A stretch of 64,000 nucleotides of DNA. Origin: Anaerobacillus sp. CMMVII. Lineage in GTDB: Bacteria; Bacillota; Bacilli; Bacillales; Anaerobacillaceae. A model generated the notes under the pieces. That model was not told the DNA's origin, searched no databases, and was given only the letters and a program-made list of their open reading frames with translations. The position numbers were made by a program, and so were the translations under genes. Location: the NCBI RefSeq assembly GCF_025377685.1, contig NZ_JACEHK010000001.1, positions 186,001 through 250,000 on the forward strand, read 5' to 3'. The first letter of the stretch is position 1. Each line of letters begins with the position of its first letter. Positions 30,440 through 38,959 of the stretch are shown piece by piece.

Positions 30440-30539
30440 ATGAACACGTCCTTTAGAATGATAATTATATTATTAACTAAAATCTCATTTTGACGTGTCC
30501 ACTTATTAGACTAACTTTAGATTTTCATAAAACTTTGTT

Positions 30540-30670
30540 GTTTTTAGGTCGTCTATTGAGAATAAATAAGCTTTTGGGACAAATTTATTTATACCAAAAA
30601 GCTTATTTATTCTCAATAGCTTCACGCAGAGCGTGAAGAACCAAGCATTCGCTTGGTTACGCCCTAAAAC
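30540..30670. other. Structured intergenic element: closing stem with three hairpins
   Basis: GTTTT(T)AGG at 30540-30548 plus CGT pairs with ACG and CCTAAAAC at 30659-30670. Inside are three hairpins: an almost perfect 25-bp stem (30553-30577 with 30594-30619), TTCACGC/GCGTGAA (30621-30637) and AACCAAGC/GCTTGGTT (30639-30658). Together they form a four-way junction of 131 bases. No match to a known RNA family comes to mind. It lies just outside the IS. Confidence 0.6.
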
Positions 30671-30969
30671 TAATAGCAACAATATTCTAGAAAAGAGCGT
30701 GAGCCATAGAATTATTTCGCAATGTCTATTTTTTAGTAAATTTTTGAAACAATTTTAGGAGTTCATTCGTCTAATACTAATGAGTAGTTTTTTCTGAATA
30801 ATAGAAATAACACTAATCTTATCTTGTAAATTATGGTAAGTTATAGAAAGGTTGTTTAAAAATTGGTGATAACTGTAAAGGCTAGAAAACCAATACCTAG
30901 CACCAACGTAAGGTTAGTACATAAGCTATCATTTTTAAATTTTATTAAATTAAAGAAAGCAGGTAGAGT
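30671..30969 (+). other. AT-rich leader before the 30970 cluster
   Basis: About 300 bases without an open frame of note. It must hold the promoter of the cluster, but I see no convincing consensus pair. The ribosome site AAAGCAGG is weak and close to the ATG at 30970. Confidence 0.4.
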
Positions 30970-33342
30970 ATGGTACATAAGACAACGAAACTAGTAATCT
31001 TGTTAGCTATTTGTTTTGCTTTTATTTTTCCTTTCCAAACAGTACTTGCGGTAGAGGATCGCCTCACCGTTTCAACAGAAATTGGCTTTGATAACAAAAT
31101 AAAGCGTCAGCAGGGGTTCCCGATTGCTGTCACAATAACAAATGAGGGGCCTGATATTTCCGGAGAATTGGTGATCTCTGTCTCCCCAGGCTGGAATGCA
31201 AACGTAGGGAATATTATTACCTCAGTTGATATTCCAGCAAACAGCGAAAAAACAGTATGGCTTAGTTTACCTGGTCATAGTGATGCGCAATATTACGGAA
31301 ATCAACAAAATGTCCAGCACATTCGTTTTTATGAGGGTGGTTGGCAGGAAGGAAAAGAAGTTAAGGTAGGTGGGAAAACCAAAATAGCGCCTCGGATGTA
31401 CAATGAGGAGGATGTGTTGGTTGGATTATTTACTGATCAACCTGATGCTTTTAATTTCTTAAAAACTGTAAAAAGGCAACAGTATGGCAATTCTTTTACG
31501 ACAATTCCGATCGATCCTGCAAGAGTACCGACAGAACCTATTGGATTAGGAATGTTTGAGTTTATCCTTATTGATCAATATTCATTAACTGAATTATCTA
31601 ATGAGCAACAAGAGGCAATAAAATCATGGATATCAAGTGGTGGCAAGCTTATCGTTGGTGGGGACCTTGGTGTTCAGCAGAAGCTTGGGCAATTGTCCTC
31701 ACTGTTACCAATGGAACAAGATATCAAATCGGTAACGGCTTCCACGGAATTCTTTAATAAAAAAGATGGACGTGAATATCCGACAGAAACGATTGAGTTG
31801 ATTACAGGAACGTTGGCAGATAGTGCACAGATAAGTAAAAAAACAGAAAATGGTGATCCGGTGGTGACATCTCGCCCTTATGGTAGAGGAGAAGTACTCC
31901 AACTATCGTTCTCTCCTAGCGCACAAACTTTTGCGAGCTGGGATGGAGCGGGGGCCTACTGGTCAGATGCAGTACAACCAACTTTGCAAAACTCTACGAT
32001 GTACTATGATTCTATTTATGATCGATTAGCATGGGGGATTGCTAATACAACTAGTTTATTTCCGTCATCCTTTCTGCCTTTTTCAGTACTTGTGATTGTG
32101 TTCCTTGTTTATGTCATTTTAATTTTTCCAACGATCTATTTTATTTTACGTAAGGTTGATAAGCGGGAGCATTCTTGGTGGATCCTACCAACAATCTCTA
32201 TCCTTATTTGTTTGGGAATTTTCGGTTTCGGTGGGAAAGACCGAATTGCTCAGCCGCAAATGAATGAAGTGACGATTTTGCAGTTAGATGAGCAAGGACT
32301 TGGTCAAGGGTATGGAAGTATTGCATTGTTAAGTAACCGAAGTGGAAATTATACGATCAATGTCTCAACAGGCAGCTTTTCTCCATTTCCGATTTCTAAT
32401 AATCATTCTATGAACCGTTACGAAGGAAATGCGGGGATTCGCAATCAAGGTGATCAAGTCGATATTTTACTTAAAGATGTTGAGTACTGGTCGATTCGTA
32501 ACGTCGCTGGACCAATTTCAGCGCTAGAAGTGGGTGGCTTCGAAGTTGATCTTAAGGTCATCGATAAGAAGGTAACGGGAACCTTAAAAAATCAAACACA
32601 ACTTAGCTTTAGTGAAATGTTGTTATGGTCAGGTCGTCAAGAGGTTTCCCTCGGCTCAGTCGGACCAGGCGAAACCATTGATATTAGCTTTGAACTCAAT
32701 GGTTCCAGACTTACTACACCGACCTGGAGAAATAATTATTCGCAATCTAGTAACATACTAGAACGCCGACGTGAGGATCTACTTCGTTCATTACAAGAAT
32801 TTAATATGTTTGAGCGAGGCAAACCAGCGATCGTTGGTTTAAGCGGGGATGAATTGTTGCAAGCTTCACTGGAAAATAAAGCGGCACTTGTCGACCGTTT
32901 AAATATTATTGTCCAATCTATTGATGTAAAAGATGCATTTGGTGGTACCTTTGCTCTTAACACAGATGATTTGACACCATATGCGTATATGGTAGAAGGT
33001 CAGGGGTACTTGGATACAATGGAACTTGAAAGAGGTGGGCGAAGTGTATATGCCTCTGCAGGAACTTTTGAATTTGGTTTTACAGTACCAGAAGAACTAG
33101 TCGGAGAAAAAACAACGTACTCTGAGCTAGGTATCAAGGTTCGAATTCCGGAAAGTTTCAACTATGAAATTTATAACCATGAGGATGAGACTTATGAAGC
33201 ACTAAATGCTAGCAATACATTTGAGCAACCAAAAAAATATGTAAGTGAGTTTGGTCATATCATGATCCGTGTTCAAAAGTCAGAAATGCCTGATCAACTT
33301 CCTGTACCAGAAGTGACACTGAAAGGGGAAACGAAACGATGA
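30970..33342 (+). CDS. Large exported membrane protein of the ABC-MoxR cluster
   Basis: A 790-residue protein. Signal peptide at residues 5-27. The extracytoplasmic part (28-370) has an Ig-like start (NKIKRQQGFPIAVTITNEG) and a flavodoxin/amidotransferase-like stretch (IGLGMFEFILIDQYSLTEL, ISSGGKLIVGGDLG) reminiscent of DUF4350-type GATase folds. Two membrane segments follow (about 373-396 and 404-422), then a second external region. Function unknown. It ends in overlap (ATGA) with the ABC ATPase gene, so it probably works with that transporter. Confidence 0.7.
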   Translation: MVHKTTKLVILLAICFAFIFPFQTVLAVEDRLTVSTEIGFDNKIKRQQGFPIAVTITNEGPDISGELVISVSPGWNANVGNIITSVDIPANSEKTVWLSLPGHSDAQYYGNQQNVQHIRFYEGGWQEGKEVKVGGKTKIAPRMYNEEDVLVGLFTDQPDAFNFLKTVKRQQYGNSFTTIPIDPARVPTEPIGLGMFEFILIDQYSLTELSNEQQEAIKSWISSGGKLIVGGDLGVQQKLGQLSSLLPMEQDIKSVTASTEFFNKKDGREYPTETIELITGTLADSAQISKKTENGDPVVTSRPYGRGEVLQLSFSPSAQTFASWDGAGAYWSDAVQPTLQNSTMYYDSIYDRLAWGIANTTSLFPSSFLPFSVLVIVFLVYVILIFPTIYFILRKVDKREHSWWILPTISILICLGIFGFGGKDRIAQPQMNEVTILQLDEQGLGQGYGSIALLSNRSGNYTINVSTGSFSPFPISNNHSMNRYEGNAGIRNQGDQVDILLKDVEYWSIRNVAGPISALEVGGFEVDLKVIDKKVTGTLKNQTQLSFSEMLLWSGRQEVSLGSVGPGETIDISFELNGSRLTTPTWRNNYSQSSNILERRREDLLRSLQEFNMFERGKPAIVGLSGDELLQASLENKAALVDRLNIIVQSIDVKDAFGGTFALNTDDLTPYAYMVEGQGYLDTMELERGGRSVYASAGTFEFGFTVPEELVGEKTTYSELGIKVRIPESFNYEIYNHEDETYEALNASNTFEQPKKYVSEFGHIMIRVQKSEMPDQLPVPEVTLKGETKR

Positions 33343-34271
33343 TTGAAACGATAAATCTAACAAAAAAGTATGGTTCTTTTACAGCGCTTAATGATTTAAA
33401 CTTATCAATTGCTGAAGGAACAGTTTATGGGTTTGTTGGGCAAAATGGTGCCGGCAAATCAACGACGTTTCAAATATTAGCGACACTCATGTCCCCTACG
33501 TATGGCACAGCTTACATTAATGGTTTGGATGTAATCAAGGAATCAGCAAAGGTTCGCCGACTTATTGGTTATATGCCAGATTTCTTTGGTGTCTATGATC
33601 AGTTTAAAGCAGAGGAGTATTTACATTTTTATGGTGCGAGTTACGGCCTAACTTTACAGGAACGATCAGAAATCATTCCACAACTACTAGAGTTGGTAAA
33701 CCTTAGTCATAAGCGCGATTCTTATGTCGATCTACTCTCAAGAGGGATGAAGCAGCGTTTGTGTCTTGCGCGCTCCTTAATCCATGACCCAAAAGTTTTA
33801 ATTCTTGACGAACCTGCATCGGGACTCGATCCGCGAGCTCGTGTAGAGATGAGAGAAATCCTAAAAGAACTAAAAACGATGGGAAAAACAATTATTATTT
33901 CGTCCCATATTTTACCAGAACTAGCAGAAATGTGTGATGAGATTGGCGTAATAGACAATGGAAAGCTTGTAGCATCTGGTACTGTTTCAGAAATTCAGAT
34001 GAAGCTACAACAGCAAAAGGTGATCACAGTGACAGTTAACACTGATGTCGATAAAACTGTAAGATTTTTTGAAGATGATCCGGATGTAATGAACATTCAT
34101 GTTCTTGAAAATGGAACGATACAATTTGGCTATCGAGGCTCAGATGACAATCAGCAGGCACTCATTAAAAAGGCAGTCTTAGCAGACGTTCCGTTATTAA
34201 GCTTCAAACCTCTTGAAAAAAATCTAGAGGACGTCTTTATGGAAATAACGAAAGGGGTTGAGGAATCGTGA
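33339..34271 (+). CDS. ABC transporter ATP-binding protein
   Basis: A 310-residue ATPase of the ABC-2 exporter type: Walker A GQNGAGKST (about residue 36), signature LSRGMKQRL, Walker B VLILDEPASGLDPRA, H-loop SSHILPEL. The C-terminal 80 residues resemble the regulatory domain of such exporters. It overlaps the upstream gene by 4 bases and the permease gene by 4 bases, so all three are coupled. Confidence 0.93.
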   Translation: MIETINLTKKYGSFTALNDLNLSIAEGTVYGFVGQNGAGKSTTFQILATLMSPTYGTAYINGLDVIKESAKVRRLIGYMPDFFGVYDQFKAEEYLHFYGASYGLTLQERSEIIPQLLELVNLSHKRDSYVDLLSRGMKQRLCLARSLIHDPKVLILDEPASGLDPRARVEMREILKELKTMGKTIIISSHILPELAEMCDEIGVIDNGKLVASGTVSEIQMKLQQQKVITVTVNTDVDKTVRFFEDDPDVMNIHVLENGTIQFGYRGSDDNQQALIKKAVLADVPLLSFKPLEKNLEDVFMEITKGVEES

Positions 34272-35131
34272 AATCAGCACTTTTAAATCCTGTGTTAAAT
34301 AAAGAAATTAGACTTCGTTTTCGTTCTAAGAAAAGCTTTATTGGAATTGCTGCCTATTTATTAATTATCGGGATAATCTCTCTTGGGTTTATTGGGTTAA
34401 CATTAAACTTTGATTCCATGGGAACATTTCGACCTGAAGAAAGTAGGGGGATGTTTCTATTAATTAGTATGTTTCAGCTTGCCCTCGTTATTTTTATTAC
34501 TCCGGGCTTAACAGGAGGCGTAATAAGTAGTGAAAGAGAGAGGCAGACATTGCCCATTTTATTAACTACGGCACAATCATCTAGCTCGATCATTTTTAGT
34601 AAGCTTATATCTTCACTAGCATTCCTACTTTTGATTGTATTTGCTTCAGCTCCTTTATATATGATCATCTTCTTGTATGGAGGTATTTCACCATCAAGTG
34701 TACTTGCTAGTTTCGGACTTTATACGTTCACGATGCTTGTGATTGGAAGTATTGGTGTTTTACTATCTACTCTCATTCAAAAAACGATTATTGCGATGGT
34801 TACCACCTACAGCGTTGCCTTTTTTATGACAGGTGGCTTAGCCGTTATTACGGTGATGCTAACAAACTTCAGTTATTCATTCCAAAATCAAGGACAGGAC
34901 TATATATGGCCATTTCTATTTGCATCAATTAATATTCCGATCATGTTCTTTTCATTGTTTGAGGAATCCATCCTTAGTCAATTTCAGGATATGTCAGGAT
35001 ATTCATTTTCGCCATGGATCATTTTCTTTAGTGTGTACAGTGCTGTAATTGTATTGTCGCTAATATTAGCAATCAAGAAATTGCGTCCAAAAATGCGAAC
35101 GAAACCCTATCCAAAACGAATTAGCTGCTAG
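34268..35131 (+). CDS. ABC-2 type transporter permease
   Basis: A 287-residue membrane protein with six predicted segments (about 22-44, 64-85, 114-138, 145-168, 175-197 and 252-272) and the ABC-2 motif region GGVISSERERQTLPILLTT. It starts with GTG inside the end of the ATPase gene. Substrate unknown. Confidence 0.88.
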   Translation: MKSALLNPVLNKEIRLRFRSKKSFIGIAAYLLIIGIISLGFIGLTLNFDSMGTFRPEESRGMFLLISMFQLALVIFITPGLTGGVISSERERQTLPILLTTAQSSSSIIFSKLISSLAFLLLIVFASAPLYMIIFLYGGISPSSVLASFGLYTFTMLVIGSIGVLLSTLIQKTIIAMVTTYSVAFFMTGGLAVITVMLTNFSYSFQNQGQDYIWPFLFASINIPIMFFSLFEESILSQFQDMSGYSFSPWIIFFSVYSAVIVLSLILAIKKLRPKMRTKPYPKRISC

Positions 35132-35158
35132 ATATCAGTAAAAAAGGAGTGAGGCGAA

Positions 35159-36736
35159 GTGGACGATAAAGGTCAATTTCTAAAGCTATTGCTAGAAGTG
35201 AAAAATAACCTCTTAAAGTATCACTTTTTTCGTTTTTTTCAATACGCGCTTTTCTTTATTGTTTTGGCCATTTTTATCATAGCGATGCTTGCTCGTTGGG
35301 TTGTCATCACCAATATTTTCGTCTGGCTACTAATCGTTTCCGTCATGGCATTTGCTGGGGTTTTCTTTTATTGGTATCAGAAAAGACCAACAACGAAGAC
35401 TGCTACCCTTTTATACGATGGTGAAGTGAAAGAAAGCAGAGTCATTACTGCCTTTTCATTTTTAAGTGATACTCGTGAATTAGCGAGGTTGCAGCGACTC
35501 GAGGCTATTAGGCTAATGAAGCAAGCTAAGCACGAGATCGTCTCTAAGCAAAAGTACACCTTTCATTGGAAAGAATTGAGTATCGTCATTGTCCTAATTA
35601 GTGGGACGGTTCTCTCATTCCTATATCCGAGTGAGCCGATGGTAGCAGCTGAAGCTATTCAAACAAATAAAGAGTTAATTAATGATTTGCAGGAAGAAAT
35701 GAAAGAACTAGATGAACAAGAAAACGAAGAGCTAAAAGAAAAGCTTGAACAACTGAAAGAAAAGTTAAAAGAAGTAGAAACTGCAGAAGAGGCCCTACAG
35801 GAGCTTCTCCTTACCGAACAGCTATTAGAAGAAATGAAGCTAGAACTAGAATTGAAAGAACAACAGCTTAACCAGTTTTCAGAACAGTTTGATCATGCGG
35901 ACTTGAGTGAACTAGCGAAGGCATTGAAGGAACTAAATGAAGCGGCTCTCCAAGAAGCCTTAGAAGCATTAAAAGGGGTTGAGCTAACAGAAGAACAGAA
36001 ACAAGCGCTTCTTGAAGCAATGGAGAAGTTGTCTGGTCATGATGTTGGTTCCATGGAAGAGTTAACCGCTGAAGAGCTTGCGGAAATGTTGGAGAACTTA
36101 GAGGAATTTCTTTCAGAATTAATGGAGGCTAGTCTCGATTTAGAGGCACTTGCACAGTTGCAGCAGCAATTACAGCAGTCTGCAATGTCAATGAACTCTA
36201 ATATGTCGAGTGCAGGACTTCAAGCTAACCCTTCTCTCTCTTTTTCAAAACCACAAACGCAACCATCGTCATCTAATGGTAATTCCTCAGGGCAGGAAGG
36301 TTCCGAGTCAGGCAATGAAGGTGGAGAAGGTCAAGGCGGAGAAGGTTCAGGCTCGGGCGAAGGTAGTGGTTCTGGCCAGGGGCAGGGCCAAGGCCAAGGT
36401 TCTGGGAGTGGCTCGGGTTCTGGTGGTCAAGGTTCAGGAGGTGGAGGCCAAGGTGCAGGAGTTGGTCAAGGTTCAAGAGAATTAGTTACTGTTCCTGATC
36501 GTTTGCAAGCAGGAACAAACATAGAAACGGATCAAGGAGAACTTGGTTCTGGAAGTGGCGAAAAGCAGCAGTCAGAAACAGCCGCAGTCTTAAAAGGGTC
36601 TACGCGACCTTTTCAAGAAGTCCGTGGATATTATGAAGCAAGCTATAGAGAAAGTATGAAACGCATGCAGCTCCCGCGGCATTTAGAAGGGGTTGTCCGT
36701 GATTACTTTAGTGAACTTAATATGGAACAGGAGTGA
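35159..36736 (+). CDS. Membrane-anchored coiled-coil protein with Gly/Ser/Gln-rich region
   Basis: A 525-residue protein. Two membrane segments (20-42, 44-65), a further one at about 140-157, a long Glu/Leu/Lys coiled coil (165-330), and a very low-complexity Gly/Ser/Gln/Glu region (about 365-440, GQGQGQGSGSGSG type). The C-terminus (470-525) is ordered again (RPFQEVRGYYEASYRESMKR). Similar proteins (DUF4175-like) occur in MoxR gene clusters, but I cannot assign a function. It starts at GTG 35159 behind AAAAAGGAGTGAGG. Confidence 0.7.
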   Translation: MDDKGQFLKLLLEVKNNLLKYHFFRFFQYALFFIVLAIFIIAMLARWVVITNIFVWLLIVSVMAFAGVFFYWYQKRPTTKTATLLYDGEVKESRVITAFSFLSDTRELARLQRLEAIRLMKQAKHEIVSKQKYTFHWKELSIVIVLISGTVLSFLYPSEPMVAAEAIQTNKELINDLQEEMKELDEQENEELKEKLEQLKEKLKEVETAEEALQELLLTEQLLEEMKLELELKEQQLNQFSEQFDHADLSELAKALKELNEAALQEALEALKGVELTEEQKQALLEAMEKLSGHDVGSMEELTAEELAEMLENLEEFLSELMEASLDLEALAQLQQQLQQSAMSMNSNMSSAGLQANPSLSFSKPQTQPSSSNGNSSGQEGSESGNEGGEGQGGEGSGSGEGSGSGQGQGQGQGSGSGSGSGGQGSGGGGQGAGVGQGSRELVTVPDRLQAGTNIETDQGELGSGSGEKQQSETAAVLKGSTRPFQEVRGYYEASYRESMKRMQLPRHLEGVVRDYFSELNMEQE

Positions 36737-36741
36737 CCAAC

Positions 36742-37731
36742 GTGGAAGAAGCACAATTTCAGCAAGCGCGCGAGCAGCTACAAATAACAAAACGAGCGAT
36801 TCAGTCCTTTATTGTAGGACAGGAGGATGCACTTAATCAAATTATATGGTCGATGTTTGCTGGGGGGCACGCCTTATTAGAGGGACTTCCAGGTGTAGGG
36901 AAAACAATGATGATTCGTACGATTTCAGAGGCAATGGAACTGAGCTTTTCAAGAATTCAGTTTACTCCTGATCTCATGCCAGCGGATATTACAGGGACAA
37001 TGATGATTGAACCAAATGAACAGGGGAAGCAAGAGTTTACTTTTCACCAAGGACCTGTTTTTTCAAATATTGTTCTAGCAGATGAAATTAACCGGGCGAC
37101 GCCAAAAACTCAAAGTGCACTACTTGAGGCAATGGGGGAGCAGACTGTAACAGTTATCGGAGAAACACATTCCTTACCAAGGCCGTTCTTCGTGCTTGCA
37201 ACACAAAACCCCGTTGATTTAGAGGGGACATATCCTTTACCCGAGGCTCAAATGGATCGCTTTCTTTGCAAAATTAATATCGCTTATCCTAGAAAGAACG
37301 AGTTAAAAACGATTATTGAGCGAACAGTGACAAATGAAAAAAAGGACATTCAAGCGCTGATGAATAGCTTGGATGTTATCGCAATTCAAAAACTGGCAAC
37401 TAAAATCCTTGTTGCGGATGATATTCTCGATTTCGCTATTAACCTAGTGATGGCTACTCATGCAGATCATGAGCTCGCACCAGAGTCTGTTCGCGCTTAC
37501 GTTCGTTTTGGCTCAGGTCCACGTGGCCTCCAAAGCTTAATTAAAATCGCAAAAGTGCGTGCTTTAATGGAAGGGCGCTACCATGTTTCAGTTGGTGACA
37601 TAAAACAAGCAGCTTTACCTGTGTTACGCCATCGCCTATTTTTAAACTTTGAAGGAGAAGCAACGGGTATTTCAACGGACAGATTGATTGAAGATGTCAT
37701 TGAAAAAGTTTCTGTTGCCGAAACTGTATGA
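36742..37731 (+). CDS. MoxR-family AAA+ ATPase
   Basis: A 329-residue AAA+ ATPase: Walker A EGLPGVGKT, Walker B ADEINRATPKTQ, sensor region LATQNPVDLEGTYPLPEAQ. MoxR ATPases act as chaperones that work with VWA-domain proteins, several of which follow here. The GTG at 36742 is chosen because AGGAG lies 8 bases upstream; an alternative GTG at 36733 overlaps that site and the previous stop. Confidence 0.92.
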   Translation: MEEAQFQQAREQLQITKRAIQSFIVGQEDALNQIIWSMFAGGHALLEGLPGVGKTMMIRTISEAMELSFSRIQFTPDLMPADITGTMMIEPNEQGKQEFTFHQGPVFSNIVLADEINRATPKTQSALLEAMGEQTVTVIGETHSLPRPFFVLATQNPVDLEGTYPLPEAQMDRFLCKINIAYPRKNELKTIIERTVTNEKKDIQALMNSLDVIAIQKLATKILVADDILDFAINLVMATHADHELAPESVRAYVRFGSGPRGLQSLIKIAKVRALMEGRYHVSVGDIKQAALPVLRHRLFLNFEGEATGISTDRLIEDVIEKVSVAETV

Positions 37732-38597
37732 CGATGCTACTACCATCAGATTTACGGCTAAGATTAGGACGTTTAGCGTGGCAAACAACCCAGATGAAAC
37801 GCGGCCTGCAAAAAGGTAGTCGTCGCTCGAAAATGTTTGGTAGTTCACTAGACTTTTCTGATTTCAGACCGTACCAACCGGGTGATGATGTTCGTCAGGT
37901 CGATTGGAATGTTTATGCTAGAACCAATCGGCATTATATTAAAAGGTTTTTAGATGAACAAGAATTGTCGTTAACCATCTACTTAGACTGTTCATCATCC
38001 ATGGGATTAGAGGAAGAGAAGTGGCAAGCGGCTAAAGCATTAACTGCTGCGATTGCACATATTGGATTAGCTAATGATGACCGGGTCTCAATTATACCGG
38101 TATCCAAAAGTAATGTTCCTTTTTTAAACAAAAAAGGAATTGTCTTTTCTAATCAAATGGTTCAGCAAATTCAAACATATCAGACGTCTGTGACGGAACA
38201 TTTCTTTGAGCAATTACCACAGTTTCGCCAGCGAAAGTCCATGTTAAGTTTTTTGATTAGCGATTGTCTTGACCCAGTAAATGTAATGATGAACCAGTTA
38301 AAGGTTGTTCAGGCACACCAACAGCTCCGTGTCGTACATCTTCTTAGTGAAAGGGAATTAAACCCTACCATCTCTGGGGATTTAAAATTAATTAATGTTG
38401 AAGATGAAACGGACGTAGTGCAAGTAAGCATGAATCGCCAAGTCCTTCAACAATATGAAGAGAGATTGCAAGAACATTGTCTTTCTCTTGAAAGACAATG
38501 CAATGACCGTGGAATTGGCTACGTACAGGTTAGCTCAGGTCAATCTCTAGAGGATATTATCTTATATGAAATGAGAAAAAAGGGTTGGTTAGCGTAG
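37728..38597 (+). CDS. DUF58 protein (VWA-like)
   Basis: A 289-residue DUF58 protein with the signature KGSRRSKMFGSSLDFSDFR and YQPGDDVRQVDWNVYAR, and a VWA-like fold with a metal-site pattern (IYLDCSSSMGLEE). DUF58 genes regularly follow moxR. It overlaps the ATPase gene by 4 bases. A 362-base gap with repeat copies separates it from the next gene. Confidence 0.9.
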   Translation: MTMLLPSDLRLRLGRLAWQTTQMKRGLQKGSRRSKMFGSSLDFSDFRPYQPGDDVRQVDWNVYARTNRHYIKRFLDEQELSLTIYLDCSSSMGLEEEKWQAAKALTAAIAHIGLANDDRVSIIPVSKSNVPFLNKKGIVFSNQMVQQIQTYQTSVTEHFFEQLPQFRQRKSMLSFLISDCLDPVNVMMNQLKVVQAHQQLRVVHLLSERELNPTISGDLKLINVEDETDVVQVSMNRQVLQQYEERLQEHCLSLERQCNDRGIGYVQVSSGQSLEDIILYEMRKKGWLA

Positions 38598-38639
38598 CGT
38601 GATTAGCCAATGGTCGAAAACAGAGCAAAAGGAAGTTAA

Positions 38640-38945
38640 TTTGGACTTAGAAAACTGTCGAGCTACAGGTGCCATCTGATCCTGCAGTACTCGTCGCAAG
38701 TGCGAAGAAGCTAAATCGGGGTAGATCTTGGCTCGGGGTCAAAAACAATTGTTCACTTAAACGCTGCCTCTGTGGTCCAATAGGACCTTGAGGCAAAGCT
38801 GCATGTAGCTAAATCTAGAAGTAACACCTGTTGTGAACGAGGTCAGTAGCTTTTGTCGGGGCTTAAATGGAAAAAGCAGACCACTTTTTCCTAGGGAAAA
38901 AGCCACTACACTTTTTCCTAGGTGCCTTGCGCTTTTCTTAATGAA
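38640..38945 (+). repeat. Composite dispersed repeat inside the MoxR cluster
   Basis: It fills the gap between the DUF58 and VWA genes. Modules: CTGTCGAGCTACAGGTGCCA, TACTCGTCGCAAGTGCGAAG (38681-38700), GCAAAGCTGCATGTAGCTAA (as at 14549), GAGGTCAGTAGCTTTTGTCG, and two TTTTTCCTAGG palindromes, ending CTTGCGCTTTTCTTAATG as at 24728. Looks like two nested or joined copies. Confidence 0.75.
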
Positions 38946-38959
38946 AGTAGGTGACAGCG

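Larger units (their letters stand above)
29146..30501 (-). mobile_element. IS3-family insertion sequence
   Basis: Two overlapping transposase genes on the minus strand, flanked by imperfect terminal inverted repeats of about 23 bp: TAGACAAAAAAAATTGAGAT at 29146 and, on the minus strand, TGGACACGTCAAAATGAGAT from 30501 inward. Length about 1356 bp, normal for IS3. No clear target duplication is seen. Between the end of orfB and the left repeat lies a perfect 17-bp hairpin (29203-29250). It inserted between the Usp gene and the 30970 cluster. Confidence 0.85.

Noticed and set aside
29140-30506. Target-site duplication of the IS3 element
   Set aside because: The bases just outside the repeats are not directly repeated; an old insertion or rearrangement is possible.
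36210-36485. Alternative-frame ORF in the Gly/Ser-rich region
   Set aside because: It arises from repetitive codons of the real gene and has no start signal.
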